This document shows positions 17,069 through 26,183 of a DNA stretch of 64,000 nt, in pieces; positions within the stretch are counted from its first letter, which is position 1, and each line of letters opens with the position of its first letter. The notes beneath the pieces are model-generated. The model saw only the letters and a program-made list of their open reading frames with translations. It searched no databases and was not told where the DNA came from. The translations under genes were made by a program, and so were the position numbers. Source of the DNA: Flavobacteriaceae bacterium (GTDB lineage Bacteria > Bacteroidota > Bacteroidia > Flavobacteriales > Flavobacteriaceae); the NCBI GenBank assembly GCA_947456815.1, contig CANGTL010000006.1:1-64000 (forward strand), given 5' to 3'.

Positions 17069-17812
17069 TTACTTCACAGATTTAACAGCAGAATTTTCAA
17101 TCCAGCCTTCGGAGCCATCGGTCAACTCTATCTTAACCCAGTTTTCCATCGACTCGTGAAGATAAACTTTTGCACCTTCATGCAGCAAAAACACCTCTGA
17201 ACTTGAAGCTTTGGGCTCGCTTTTTACTTGAGCGATTTCTGCAAAAACAATCGCTGGTCTTTCGTTTTCAAAATGTGATTTTTCAAAAATTGCTGCCAAT
17301 CCGCTCAATAGAATTAAAAAAACAAGCAGAAACATCCCAATAAAAAAGATTCTCTTGGATAATGTCAATTGTGAAAAGTAATAGCCAATAAAAAACAACA
17401 GGAAAAACCCTGAAAGCGCAACAGTGATCCAGGCCCAAGTGTTGTAATGAAAGGCTCCTGTAAGATCTCGCAATAGTTTTGCGAAGCCAACTTTTGGAAC
17501 CACTTTTATTTCATCGATGGTCAACTTGTGCGCGAACGCTAGATTATTTTGAATTTCGCTATCATTAGGATTGAGCACCAAGGCTTTTTCGTAATTATAA
17601 ATAGCTGGAGCCACCTTGTTGAGTTTGTAGTAGCAGTTCGCTAGATTAAAGTAAAGTTCAGGCGACTCCTTTTTTGAATTTAAAATAGTTTCATATTCAG
17701 CAATTGCTTCTTCATACTTCCCCTTTTGATATAGCGCATTTCCTTTTTCAAAACCACTTTGGGCGAAAAAAAATTGTGAGGTCAAAAGCAATAAATAAAG
17801 TGTCTTTTTCAT
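17069..17812 (-). CDS. batE: BatE-like TPR and SH3-domain membrane protein
   Basis: This 247-residue protein has a signal peptide or anchor (MKKTLYLLLLTSQFFFAQ), then TPR units to about residue 105 (GNALYQKGKYEEAIAEYE, ELYFNLANCYYKLNKVAPAI). Two membrane spans follow (WAWITVALSGFFLLFFIGYY; IFFIGMFLLVFLILLSGLAA). A bacterial SH3 domain closes it (VKSEPKASSSEVFLLHEGAKV...WVKIELTDGSEGWI). It is the last gene of the Bat operon. The longer frame starts at TTG (17824), so the ATG at 17812 is preferred. BatE is thought to act with BatA-D at the periplasmic side of the inner membrane; its biochemistry is unknown. Confidence 0.85.
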   Translation of the reverse strand: MKKTLYLLLLTSQFFFAQSGFEKGNALYQKGKYEEAIAEYETILNSKKESPELYFNLANCYYKLNKVAPAIYNYEKALVLNPNDSEIQNNLAFAHKLTIDEIKVVPKVGFAKLLRDLTGAFHYNTWAWITVALSGFFLLFFIGYYFSQLTLSKRIFFIGMFLLVFLILLSGLAAIFEKSHFENERPAIVFAEIAQVKSEPKASSSEVFLLHEGAKVYLHESMENWVKIELTDGSEGWIENSAVKSVK

Positions 17813-17829
17813 TTTCTTACTCAAATCAA

Positions 17830-19590
17830 TTATGAAATCTGCTTTTCTAATTCTGAAATAATCGTCACTGCTTTGTCGTAATCTTGTTGGATTGCAACAC
17901 TTGATGTCGGCGCATAGCGAGCGAATTCGCAGTTTTTTGTCAAATCTATAAAAGCCGCAACCGATGCTGCGCTGCCGTTTCTTGACAACAATAATTCTTG
18001 AATAAAGTCTTTGCTCATTTCTGAGGTTTCAATTTTAAGTTTGGCCTTTAGAAAGTTGTGCATTGCTTTTTCTAAGGCAACATAAAACATCTCTTTATTT
18101 TGTAGTTGCTGTTTGGCTTCTGACAAATATTTTTTCGCCAATTTATTAGAGAGTCTAATTTTATTTCCAGCGACATCACCATCTATTGCTTCTTTTTTCT
18201 TTTTCAATATGACGATGATTGGAATAATCAGTAGTGGCAAGAAACTCAACACATAAAACAATGTCGATCCTAAGAAGTCTTTTGGGTGCATTGCGGTCAA
18301 ATTCGTCTTTAGTTTTATGAACCGAAATTGTTCTCCTGCACTCACTTTCATTTTTGCCACACCCGAATTAGAAGCCACTGCGGTGTTGTCTCCTGTAGAT
18401 GGTCCGTCTAAAACATTGATTACTATTTCGGGCGATGTAATTGTCTTGTATTTTCCTGTCGACAAATCGAAATAGGTAAACGACATTGGTTTTATAGGAT
18501 ACTTCCCTTTAAACTGGGGTATAATGGTATACGAATCTGAAATGCTTCCATTCATTCCTGATAAAGGTGTATTCACTTTTTCATTGTGCACCGGATCATA
18601 CATTTCGAGTGAGTTTGGAACCACTGGTTTTGGCAACGTAAATAATTTTAAATTCCCTGTGCCCGAAGCCACCACTTTTAAATCTAAAGATTCCCCATCT
18701 TTTAAGTTTGTTTTGGATGGCGTAACAGAGAAGTTGAATCGCCCAACAGCGCCAGAAAAATCAATTGGTTTTCCAGCCTCTGGGAGCGGTTTTACCGTAA
18801 TGGTTTTGCTTCCTGCTGAAACTCTCTTGTTGTCTTCTACGACTTGCACTTGTCCAAAGAAATTTCTTCTGTTGGTTGGTACTTGCACATCGATATCTAA
18901 AGAAAGTGGCTCTATTTCCAGTTTCCCGGATTTCTGTGGATATAAAACTGTTTTTCTCAAGACGACACATCGACAACGTTCCCCATTGTATTTGCCTTCT
19001 TCCGCCACCAGTTGTTTGATGTCGATGTTTTGACTCCAAAAATCATTGTACTTTGGTTTGTTGAGTTCGCGCCAATTGGTAATTCCGATATTGTAACTGA
19101 AGTACAATTTATAAACAACGGTAATCGGTTCGTTGACATAAGGATTTCCTTTTGAGATTTCTGCGACCAAGTGAATGGCATCGTCGGCAGAGATTTGAGG
19201 TTCGTCGTTCGGATCTCGTGGTTGTTGAACTGCAGCGGTGACGTTTATCTTGATTGGATTCGTTTTGTATATCTGGCCGTTAATTTCAACTGCAGCTTGT
19301 TTGATGGTTAATGTTCCCTTTTGCGTTGGCAACAAAAAATAGGAGTAGGATTTATTGAAGGAACTTCTACCATTAATCCAAGATTGACTCACTTGTTGAC
19401 TTGGTCCAGCCACAATTCGAAAACCTTCAAAAGATGGCGGGGAGAAGTTGTCTCCATCGGCATTCATCGTAAAATCGATGCGCAATCTTTCGTTTAGTCC
19501 TAACGTGTTTTTACTGACTTTAGCTTCAAATTGCACTTGAGCCCAGAGTCCGTGAAAACTAATTAAAAACAGTATTAAAAATTTCTTCAT
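17830..19590 (-). CDS. batD: BatD family protein
   Basis: This 586-residue protein has a signal peptide (MKKFLILFLISFHGLWAQ). Long beta-rich periplasmic oxygen-tolerance domains follow (QVQFEAKVSKNTLGLNERLRI...). A single membrane span comes near residue 430-450 (LFYVLSFLPLLIIPIIVIL), and the C-terminal domain of about 130 residues is cytoplasmic and helical. The order matches BatD. The track-style longer start is a TTG; the ATG at 19590 begins directly at the signal peptide. It lies between batC and batE with short gaps. Confidence 0.88.
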   Translation of the reverse strand: MKKFLILFLISFHGLWAQVQFEAKVSKNTLGLNERLRIDFTMNADGDNFSPPSFEGFRIVAGPSQQVSQSWINGRSSFNKSYSYFLLPTQKGTLTIKQAAVEINGQIYKTNPIKINVTAAVQQPRDPNDEPQISADDAIHLVAEISKGNPYVNEPITVVYKLYFSYNIGITNWRELNKPKYNDFWSQNIDIKQLVAEEGKYNGERCRCVVLRKTVLYPQKSGKLEIEPLSLDIDVQVPTNRRNFFGQVQVVEDNKRVSAGSKTITVKPLPEAGKPIDFSGAVGRFNFSVTPSKTNLKDGESLDLKVVASGTGNLKLFTLPKPVVPNSLEMYDPVHNEKVNTPLSGMNGSISDSYTIIPQFKGKYPIKPMSFTYFDLSTGKYKTITSPEIVINVLDGPSTGDNTAVASNSGVAKMKVSAGEQFRFIKLKTNLTAMHPKDFLGSTLFYVLSFLPLLIIPIIVILKKKKEAIDGDVAGNKIRLSNKLAKKYLSEAKQQLQNKEMFYVALEKAMHNFLKAKLKIETSEMSKDFIQELLLSRNGSAASVAAFIDLTKNCEFARYAPTSSVAIQQDYDKAVTIISELEKQIS

Positions 19591-19643
19591 TTCGTTTAGC
19601 AATCTTAAAATCTAATCGTCTTATAATCTTGCAGTCTAACAAG

Positions 19644-20366
19644 CTACCAATCTTTTTCCGTTTGAACTGGTTTTCCTTTAATTTTCTTGGCATTCACTTT
19701 ATCCTGAATTTTCTTTTCTTCGTTATTGACAGCGTCTAACAAGTTCTGTAAACGTTCCTTAGAAATGCCTCCAGGTTTTGGTTTTGGTTCATTTGGTTGG
19801 TCGTTCTGTCCTTTGTCTTCTTTCTTCTCTTTATCTCCTTCTTTTTTCTCGTCTTGCTTGTCTTTATTTTCGTCTTTTTTCTCGTCCTTTTTATCTTTTT
19901 TCTCGTCTTTCTTTTTGTCCTTTTTATCGTCTTTAGGCGGATGGTCTTTCAACATTTTTTTAGCCAAGGCAAAATTATATCTCGTTTCATCGTCGTTAGG
20001 ATTATTTCGCAGCGCATTTTTAAAAGCTTCTACTGCTTGGCTGTAATTTTTCTCCTTCATGTAAACATTACCTAAATTGTGATAGGCTTGGTGTTTTTGT
20101 GCGCGTGTATTGGCATTTTCAATTGCTTTCAGATAAGAGTACTTAGCTTCGCTAGCTTGATTCTGACGATAAATAGAATTTCCTAAATTATACGTAGCCA
20201 CAGGATTTTTTCTCGTTCTTGACAAAGAAACTCTATAGTCAGCTTCGGCATCTGTGTACTTCTTCGCTTCAAATTCGTCGTTTGCTTTTGGCAAGTTTTT
20301 GTCGACTTCCTGAGCCAACGCAACGGAAGTTATATAGAGTAACATTAATACGATGACTTGTCTCAT
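19644..20366 (-). CDS. batC: BatC-like TPR protein with a highly charged linker
   Basis: This 240-residue protein has a signal peptide (MRQVIVLMLLYITSVALAQ) and three to four TPR units (about residues 25-135). Then comes a stretch of about 55 residues that is almost only K, D, E and a few Q (from DHPPKDDKKDKKKDEKKD on), followed by a proline-rich segment and a short helical tail. The charged region is probably disordered. The start overlaps the batB stop by four bases, so the two are translationally coupled. The family scaffolds the Bat complex in the periplasm; the role of the charged tract is unknown. Confidence 0.85.
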   Translation of the reverse strand: MRQVIVLMLLYITSVALAQEVDKNLPKANDEFEAKKYTDAEADYRVSLSRTRKNPVATYNLGNSIYRQNQASEAKYSYLKAIENANTRAQKHQAYHNLGNVYMKEKNYSQAVEAFKNALRNNPNDDETRYNFALAKKMLKDHPPKDDKKDKKKDEKKDKKDEKKDENKDKQDEKKEGDKEKKEDKGQNDQPNEPKPKPGGISKERLQNLLDAVNNEEKKIQDKVNAKKIKGKPVQTEKDW

Positions 20367-21403
20367 GATGCTTTTTCGTTAAACAAATTCAACTTCGTAA
20401 TCCAATTCGTTCTTCGCTCAAGGAAGAAAATATCTAAAAACAATAAGGCAAAGGCGATTCCCAGAAACCATTGAAACTGGGATTCAAAATCTGCCATTTG
20501 TGTTGCTTCAAACTCGGTCTTTTGAATATTATCTAGTGCCTTTTTTACATACGCCAGCACTTCCTTGGTTGAATTACCATTCACATAGCCTCCTTTGGTT
20601 GCTTTTGCAATTTCCTTTAAACTCTCTTGATTCAATTTAGTGATGACCACTTCATTATTATTGTCTCTTTTGAAACTTTGAACAACGCCATTTTCCTTGA
20701 TTGGAATTGGACCTCCTTTTTCGGTTCCAATACCAATAGTAATGATTTTCATTCCATTCTTATTGGCTTCTGCAGCAGCTTCTGACGCACCTTCAGAATG
20801 ATCTTCACCGTCGGAAATCAAAATAAGCAATTTACTAGTCTTATTTCCTTTGTCGAAATAAGTAGCAGACAATTTGATTGCTTCATCTAAAGACGTTCCT
20901 TGTGAAGAAACCGAGGATGTGTTCATACTCTGCAAAAACATCTTTGATACACTATAGTCTGTCGTGATAGGAAGAACAGGGAAAGCACTTCCTGCATAAG
21001 CTACAATTCCAATTCTGTCGTTAACGAGCTGATTGATAATTTGCGAAACGATCTGCTTACTTTTTTCTAATCGATTTGGCGCTACGTCTTCAGCCAGCAT
21101 ACTTTTAGACACATCTATAGCAAAAACAATATCAATTCCTTCGCGTTTAATGGTTTCCAACTTGGTGCCTATTTTCGGATTTACCAATCCTAAGATTAAC
21201 CCAACCAGGGCTAAAATAATTATGGCAAACTTTAAAGTCGGTTTGAAAAAGGACCGTTGTGGGCTTAATTTTCTGACTAGGTCTATATCTCCAAATTCGC
21301 GTTGCTTTTTTCTTTTCCAATACTGCACGTACAAGAAAAGCAACACCAATAGTGGAATGATGGCCAAAAGATATAAATACCCTTTTTCTTCTAGTTCGTA
21401 CAT
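20363..21403 (-). CDS. batB: BatB, VWA-domain membrane protein
   Basis: This 346-residue protein has two N-terminal membrane spans (LLAIIPLLVLLFLYV; FAIIILALVGLILGLV). A von Willebrand A domain has the MIDAS motif DVSKS (in FAIDVSKSMLAED) and later ISDGEDHSEG. A C-terminal span follows (WFLGIAFALLFLDIFF). The pattern is that of BatA/BatB pairs. It lies one base after batA and overlaps batC. Bat VWA proteins were first tied to aerotolerance in Bacteroides fragilis. Confidence 0.92.
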   Translation of the reverse strand: MYELEEKGYLYLLAIIPLLVLLFLYVQYWKRKKQREFGDIDLVRKLSPQRSFFKPTLKFAIIILALVGLILGLVNPKIGTKLETIKREGIDIVFAIDVSKSMLAEDVAPNRLEKSKQIVSQIINQLVNDRIGIVAYAGSAFPVLPITTDYSVSKMFLQSMNTSSVSSQGTSLDEAIKLSATYFDKGNKTSKLLILISDGEDHSEGASEAAAEANKNGMKIITIGIGTEKGGPIPIKENGVVQSFKRDNNNEVVITKLNQESLKEIAKATKGGYVNGNSTKEVLAYVKKALDNIQKTEFEATQMADFESQFQWFLGIAFALLFLDIFFLERRTNWITKLNLFNEKAS

Positions 21404-21404
21404 A

Positions 21405-22406
21405 TTAAATAAAACTTTTAAAAATCGTGTTTCTCAATCCAATTTCAATTAAGACAAGTATTCCCGCGATTAGAACCAGCGGTCGATATTTCTCATCATA
21501 ATCATAGTATTTCAACTCTTGTATTTCGGTGGTTTCTAACTTATTAATCTCGTTGTAAATCTGAGCTAATTTGTTGTTGCTAGTAGCTCGAAAGTACTTT
21601 CCGCCTGTCTTCCGCGCAATACTTCTCATTAATTTTTCATCGATTTCTACTTGCATCATGCGAAAAAGAAACTGACCGTTTGGTGCAATTGCATAAGGGA
21701 ATTCTGCCATTCCGTTTGTTCCTATTCCAATTGTATAAACCTTTATTCCGTATTGCTCCGCGATATCAGAAGCTGTCTCAGGCTCGATAAATCCAGCATT
21801 ATTTACACCATCTGTAAGTAGGATAATCACTTTGCTTTTCGCTTTGCTATCTTTCAACCGATTGACCGCTGTGGTTAATCCCATTCCGATTCCTGTTCCG
21901 TCCTGCAGCACATTATCGTATTTGATGCTATTTACAGCATCAACAATAATGGCTTTGTCACTCGTCACAGGCGTTTTGGTATAAGCCTCAGCAGCATAAA
22001 CCACCAAACCTATTCGGTCATTTGGGCGTTGCTCGACAAAATCGGATGCCACTCTTTTTAGTGCTTCCATTCTGTTTGGTTTCAAATCTTTCGCCAGCAT
22101 ACTGCCGGAAACATCCACTGCAATTACAATATCAATTCCTTTTGTTGTCTTGGTTTCATTGCTAATATCAACCGTTCTCGGTCTTGCCATGGCAACAATA
22201 ACCGCACTCAAAGCAAGCAAACGCATGACAAACAAAATCGGTTGCAATTTTGCTAAAATCGATGGCGTCGCTTGAAATCCTTGTAATGAACTAATTCTTA
22301 GCGTCGGTGCTTGTTGTTTTCTTTTCCATAAATACCAACCAATTGCAATAGGAAGTAAGATAAAGAGCCAAAAAAATCCTGGATTTAAAAAAGTGATTTC
22401 TTTCAT
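21405..22406 (-). CDS. batA: BatA, VWA-domain membrane protein
   Basis: This 333-residue protein has the same layout as its paralogue BatB: N-terminal spans (FFWLFILLPIAIGWYLW), a VWA domain with MIDAS DVSGS (IAVDVSGSMLAKD) and LTDGVNNAG, and a C-terminal span (PLVLIAGILVLIEIGL). The domain is inferred to face the periplasm. Its ATG overlaps the stop of the preceding 544-residue protein by one base. It is a member of the MoxR-DUF58-Bat operon. Confidence 0.92.
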   Translation of the reverse strand: MKEITFLNPGFFWLFILLPIAIGWYLWKRKQQAPTLRISSLQGFQATPSILAKLQPILFVMRLLALSAVIVAMARPRTVDISNETKTTKGIDIVIAVDVSGSMLAKDLKPNRMEALKRVASDFVEQRPNDRIGLVVYAAEAYTKTPVTSDKAIIVDAVNSIKYDNVLQDGTGIGMGLTTAVNRLKDSKAKSKVIILLTDGVNNAGFIEPETASDIAEQYGIKVYTIGIGTNGMAEFPYAIAPNGQFLFRMMQVEIDEKLMRSIARKTGGKYFRATSNNKLAQIYNEINKLETTEIQELKYYDYDEKYRPLVLIAGILVLIEIGLRNTIFKSFI

Positions 22407-24040
22407 TATTCGCTTACTTTTTTAAGTTCCACTGAATCTAGAATCCGCTCTGAGATTTGATTTGCATAAGAATCGCCTTCTTCGTGGATAATTACAATTT
22501 GTTGCAATCCTCCGTCTTGATGAAATAACAGCACTTCATAATAAAACTTCATACTGCTTTTTGTGATGCCATCTACTCTAGAAAAAGTACCATAAGCTTT
22601 AAGTCCTTTGATTCCTTGTTTGGTGTCGAATTCTTCTTGCTTAACAATAATGTTTTGACCGCCTTGATTCTCCAAAAATTGCAAAGAACCATCAATTGAC
22701 TTTGTCAAATCTATTTCGCCTTCTTGTTTAAACTTGATTGTAGAAACTGCCATTTGGAATTTACCAATCAAACTTCCATACATAAAAGTTTGCATTTCCT
22801 TTATCAAGGCCATGCCTTCTTTTGGCATACTTTGCGATAAATCTGTTCGGGTGAGGACCATCGGAGTTTCAATTGTAATACTTGGATTGCCATATTCACT
22901 ATAAACCCACTCGCCTTCCAAAAGTTCTTTTGCGGTATTCCCCAGAATAACATCTTTCACATAGGTGAATCCTTTTGTTGCTATTGTAAAAGCAAGGGTG
23001 AAGGCAACAATTCCAGCAACAATTCCAATCGTGATTTGAATTCGTTTTTTACGTTTCTTCAACAATTGCAAACGAATTTGCTCCTGTTTTTGCAATTCAT
23101 TGAGCAGCAATTCGTCTTCTTTTTCCACCTCTACCGGAATAGATTTGTCAAGAATTACAATGGCTCGTTCAATTTTCTTGCGGTCTTCAGTAATTTCGAA
23201 ATCTAGCGGTTTGGATTTTGCAAATTTTACCAAATCTGCTTGCTTCAGTACACGTTCTAGATTCTCAAATGTTTCTTGAGTAAGCGACATTTTCTTCTTT
23301 TGCGAGGCAATACGCAACCCTTCAATTAATTCTGAAGTTGTGCTTTCCATAGCAGGCACGTCAATGGCTTCTTCGATGTAATTTCGGGCGATATCCGTCA
23401 ATTCGCTATAATACGCTTTGACTTCTCCTCGTTGCCATAACTGCTTTTTTTCTAATGAGTTCAACAGACTTGTTGCTTTTTCTATTGGTGTTTTATAAAC
23501 TTCTGCTTCGATTTTTTTCTTCTCTCTTATTTTTATAAACCAGTAGATGAAAGCGCCAATTCCGGCAAGTAGTAACAATATTAACAATAGTTTCCAAATC
23601 CAACTTTTACTAGAATTTACTTCAATAATTGGCTTTATGTCGTAGAGTTTCTGCTTTAGAGTGTCGACAACCACATTGTTTACTTCAACACGAAGACTGT
23701 CGGAAAAAAACGGCTTATTGTTGATTAAAATTGTAAGTCTTGGGATGTTGTACTTACCACTGTCAAACTGCGTTAGCCCATATTTTTTGATTAATTCGTA
23801 CTTATTGTCTTTTCGAATTGTATCGATTTTGTAGGACTGAATCACTTCCAAAGCACCGAGGATTTTTGGATTTGGAAAGGCCACTTTAGCGGCGGTATCG
23901 ACTGTTGTTTTTATTGCGAGCTTGAATTCAGCGCCAATTTTATTCTTAGTTGTATCAATAATAGTTTGCACTTGCTTTTGTTGTGAAAAAACAACAGAAG
24001 TAAAGAGTAAAACTGATACAATAAAAAATACTTTTCTCAT
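22406..24040 (-). CDS. BatD-like/DUF4381-like membrane protein with extra C-terminal domain
   Basis: This 544-residue protein has a signal peptide (MRKVFFIVSVLLFTSVVFSQ) and a beta-rich periplasmic region (to about 145). A membrane span follows (WIWKLLLILLLLAGIGAFIYW), then a cytoplasmic helical domain with WQRGEVKAYYSELTDIARNYIE, a motif I associate with the DUF4381/BatD tail. A second span (IQITIGIVAGIVAFTLAF) leads to a further domain of about 180 residues starting GEWVYSEYGNPSITIETP that I do not recognise. It sits between DUF58 and batA, where many operons have a shorter protein. The C-terminal extension is the unusual part. It is possibly a fusion of the short Bat protein with a periplasmic sensor-like domain. 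Confidence 0.75.
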   Translation of the reverse strand: MRKVFFIVSVLLFTSVVFSQQKQVQTIIDTTKNKIGAEFKLAIKTTVDTAAKVAFPNPKILGALEVIQSYKIDTIRKDNKYELIKKYGLTQFDSGKYNIPRLTILINNKPFFSDSLRVEVNNVVVDTLKQKLYDIKPIIEVNSSKSWIWKLLLILLLLAGIGAFIYWFIKIREKKKIEAEVYKTPIEKATSLLNSLEKKQLWQRGEVKAYYSELTDIARNYIEEAIDVPAMESTTSELIEGLRIASQKKKMSLTQETFENLERVLKQADLVKFAKSKPLDFEITEDRKKIERAIVILDKSIPVEVEKEDELLLNELQKQEQIRLQLLKKRKKRIQITIGIVAGIVAFTLAFTIATKGFTYVKDVILGNTAKELLEGEWVYSEYGNPSITIETPMVLTRTDLSQSMPKEGMALIKEMQTFMYGSLIGKFQMAVSTIKFKQEGEIDLTKSIDGSLQFLENQGGQNIIVKQEEFDTKQGIKGLKAYGTFSRVDGITKSSMKFYYEVLLFHQDGGLQQIVIIHEEGDSYANQISERILDSVELKKVSE

Positions 24041-24062
24041 AGTCTTGCGCCAAATCTGGCGT

Positions 24063-24926
24063 TTATCTCGATTTAAAATAACCTAATAATTTAGTGACAT
24101 AACTTTCGTCCACTCTAGTATTTACGACACCTGAACCAGATTTGCTAAAAGTTTCTTTGAAATAGTTGATTTTATTTTGATAGTGTTTTTCGTAATTTAA
24201 TCTAACCGATTTTGATCCGGTATTAATCCATTGTACAGCGCCAGTTTCGGCATCTAGCATTGAGACCATTCCGATGTTGGGCATTATTTCTTCACGTATG
24301 TCATAAACTCTTATTCCCGTTATATCGTGTTTTTTAGATGCTATTTTTAAGGTTTGTTCGTATTCATCCGACATAAAATCAGAGATCATAAATACAATTG
24401 CTTTCTTTTTTTGAGTGCTCGACAAGAATTTTAGTGCTTGAGCTATATCTGTTTTATTACTTTGTGGTTCAAATTCGATTAATTCTCGAATAATTCTTAG
24501 AACATGTGACCTTCCTTTTTTGGGAGGAATATAAAGTTCGATTTGATCTGAAAATAAAATCAAACCTATTTTGTCGTTGTTTTGGGTCGCCGAAAATGCC
24601 ATGGTAGCGGCAATTTCTATAACAATATCTTTCTTAAATTGATTTCTAGTTCCGAAGCTTTCCGAACCACTAATGTCGACCATCAAGATCATCGTGAGCT
24701 CTCTTTCCTCTTCGAAAACTTTTACGTGCGCTTCATTGTATCTTGCTGTTACATTCCAATCGATGGATCGGATATCATCACCGTATTGATATGGTCTAAC
24801 TTCAGAAAAAGTCATCCCACGACCTTTAAAAGACGTATGATATTCTCCCGAAAAGATATGATCGCTCAATCTTCGGGTTTTGATTTCTATTTTTCGTACT
24901 TTCTTGAGAAGGTCTTTTGTTTCCAT
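24063..24926 (-). CDS. DUF58 domain-containing protein
   Basis: This 287-residue cytoplasmic protein has no membrane spans. The DUF58 signature is RGMTFSEVRPYQYGDDIRSIDWNVTARYN (residues about 36-64). A VWA-like fold with DISGSESFG follows. It is always found beside MoxR ATPases and is thought to be a partner acted on by MoxR. Its stop lies 22 bases from the next gene's start, and its start 38 bases after moxR. Confidence 0.92.
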   Translation of the reverse strand: METKDLLKKVRKIEIKTRRLSDHIFSGEYHTSFKGRGMTFSEVRPYQYGDDIRSIDWNVTARYNEAHVKVFEEERELTMILMVDISGSESFGTRNQFKKDIVIEIAATMAFSATQNNDKIGLILFSDQIELYIPPKKGRSHVLRIIRELIEFEPQSNKTDIAQALKFLSSTQKKKAIVFMISDFMSDEYEQTLKIASKKHDITGIRVYDIREEIMPNIGMVSMLDAETGAVQWINTGSKSVRLNYEKHYQNKINYFKETFSKSGSGVVNTRVDESYVTKLLGYFKSR

Positions 24927-24964
24927 GTTATTAGCCGAAAAGGCTTTCAGGTTTTAGGAAATTA

Positions 24965-25975
24965 TTAAGGAACTTCAACCTCATTTACGATTTTGTTGAT
25001 AATATCAACAGAAGTGATGTTTTCTGCTTCAGCTTCGTATGTAACACCAATTCGATGACGTAACACATCGTGAACAACTGCACGCACATCCTCAGGAATC
25101 ACATATCCACGTCGCTTAATGAACGCGTAGCATTTTGCCGCATTGGCTAAATTGATACTACCACGTGGAGAGGCTCCGAAACCAATCAAAGGTTTAAGAT
25201 TTTGGAGTTTATATTTTTCTGGATAACGTGTTGCAAAAACGATATCGAGAATGTATTTTTCGATTTTCTCATCCATATAAACTTCTCGGACTGCTTCTTG
25301 AGCACGAAGGATTTGTTCAATAGAAACTACTTGGTTCACTTTTTCATAAGCACCTGCTAAATTTTGGCGTATAACCATTCGCTCCTCTTCCATTTTTGGA
25401 TAGTCGATTACTGTCTTCAGCATAAAACGATCGACCTGCGCTTCTGGCAGCGGATAAGTACCTTCTTGTTCTATGGGGTTTTGAGTAGCTAATACTAAGA
25501 ATGGTTTGTCTAAAACAAAAGTGGTGTCGCCAATAGTAACTTGCTTTTCTTGCATCGCCTCTAACAACGCTGATTGTACTTTTGCCGGCGCTCTATTTAT
25601 CTCATCCGCTAAAACGAAATTGGCAAAAATCGGCCCTTTCTTAATAGAAAATTCATTTTGCTTAATGTTATAAATCATGGTTCCCACTACGTCTGCAGGC
25701 AATAAATCTGGTGTAAATTGAATTCTACTAAAAGAGCCATGAACTGCTTTAGCCAAAGTGTTAATAGCTAAAGTTTTTGCCAGTCCAGGAACTCCTTCAA
25801 GCAAAATATGACCTTGACCAAGCAAACCAATAAGCAATCTTTCAATCATGTGCTTTTGACCTACAATTACTTTGTTCATTTCCATTGTAAGTAAATCGAT
25901 GAAAGCGCTTTCTCTTTCAATTTTTTCATTAATCGCTCTAATGTCTAGAGTGGTAGTATTTTCTTCCATTTCCAT
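24965..25975 (-). CDS. MoxR family AAA ATPase
   Basis: This 336-residue protein has Walker A GVPGLAKT, Walker B FVLADEINRAPAK, sensor LATQNPIEQEGTYPLPEAQVDRF (shown in part), and the C-terminal AAA lid. MoxR ATPases act as chaperone-like factors that assemble or activate the VWA proteins encoded next to them. It is the first gene of the Bat operon. The only candidate -7 box found upstream is TCAATTTG on the reverse strand (26017-26024, one mismatch). Confidence 0.93.
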   Translation of the reverse strand: MEMEENTTTLDIRAINEKIERESAFIDLLTMEMNKVIVGQKHMIERLLIGLLGQGHILLEGVPGLAKTLAINTLAKAVHGSFSRIQFTPDLLPADVVGTMIYNIKQNEFSIKKGPIFANFVLADEINRAPAKVQSALLEAMQEKQVTIGDTTFVLDKPFLVLATQNPIEQEGTYPLPEAQVDRFMLKTVIDYPKMEEERMVIRQNLAGAYEKVNQVVSIEQILRAQEAVREVYMDEKIEKYILDIVFATRYPEKYKLQNLKPLIGFGASPRGSINLANAAKCYAFIKRRGYVIPEDVRAVVHDVLRHRIGVTYEAEAENITSVDIINKIVNEVEVP

Positions 25976-26016
25976 GATTTTAGTACAGTGAATTATACTT
26001 GTTAATTTTGTCGGTG

Positions 26017-26024
26017 CAAATTGA
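26017..26024 (-). promoter_or_regulatory. near-consensus -7 box of the Bat operon
   Basis: The reverse strand reads TCAATTTG, one mismatch from TAnnTTTG, about 42 bases before the moxR start. A small hairpin ATCCTT/AAGGAT lies at 26073-26091 between the divergent operons. Confidence 0.35.
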
Positions 26025-26183
26025 ATTTTTTTTTAAAAGAAAGATGTTAAAAATTGGTTAAAACTTCTCGAAATCCTTGAATTTTAAGGATGATTTGTGA
26101 TTGTATTTTTATATTTTTAAGAACTAAAAAGAATAATCTTTTAAATGCCATTTTTTAACCTTTTTAATTATTTCTTTGTCACT

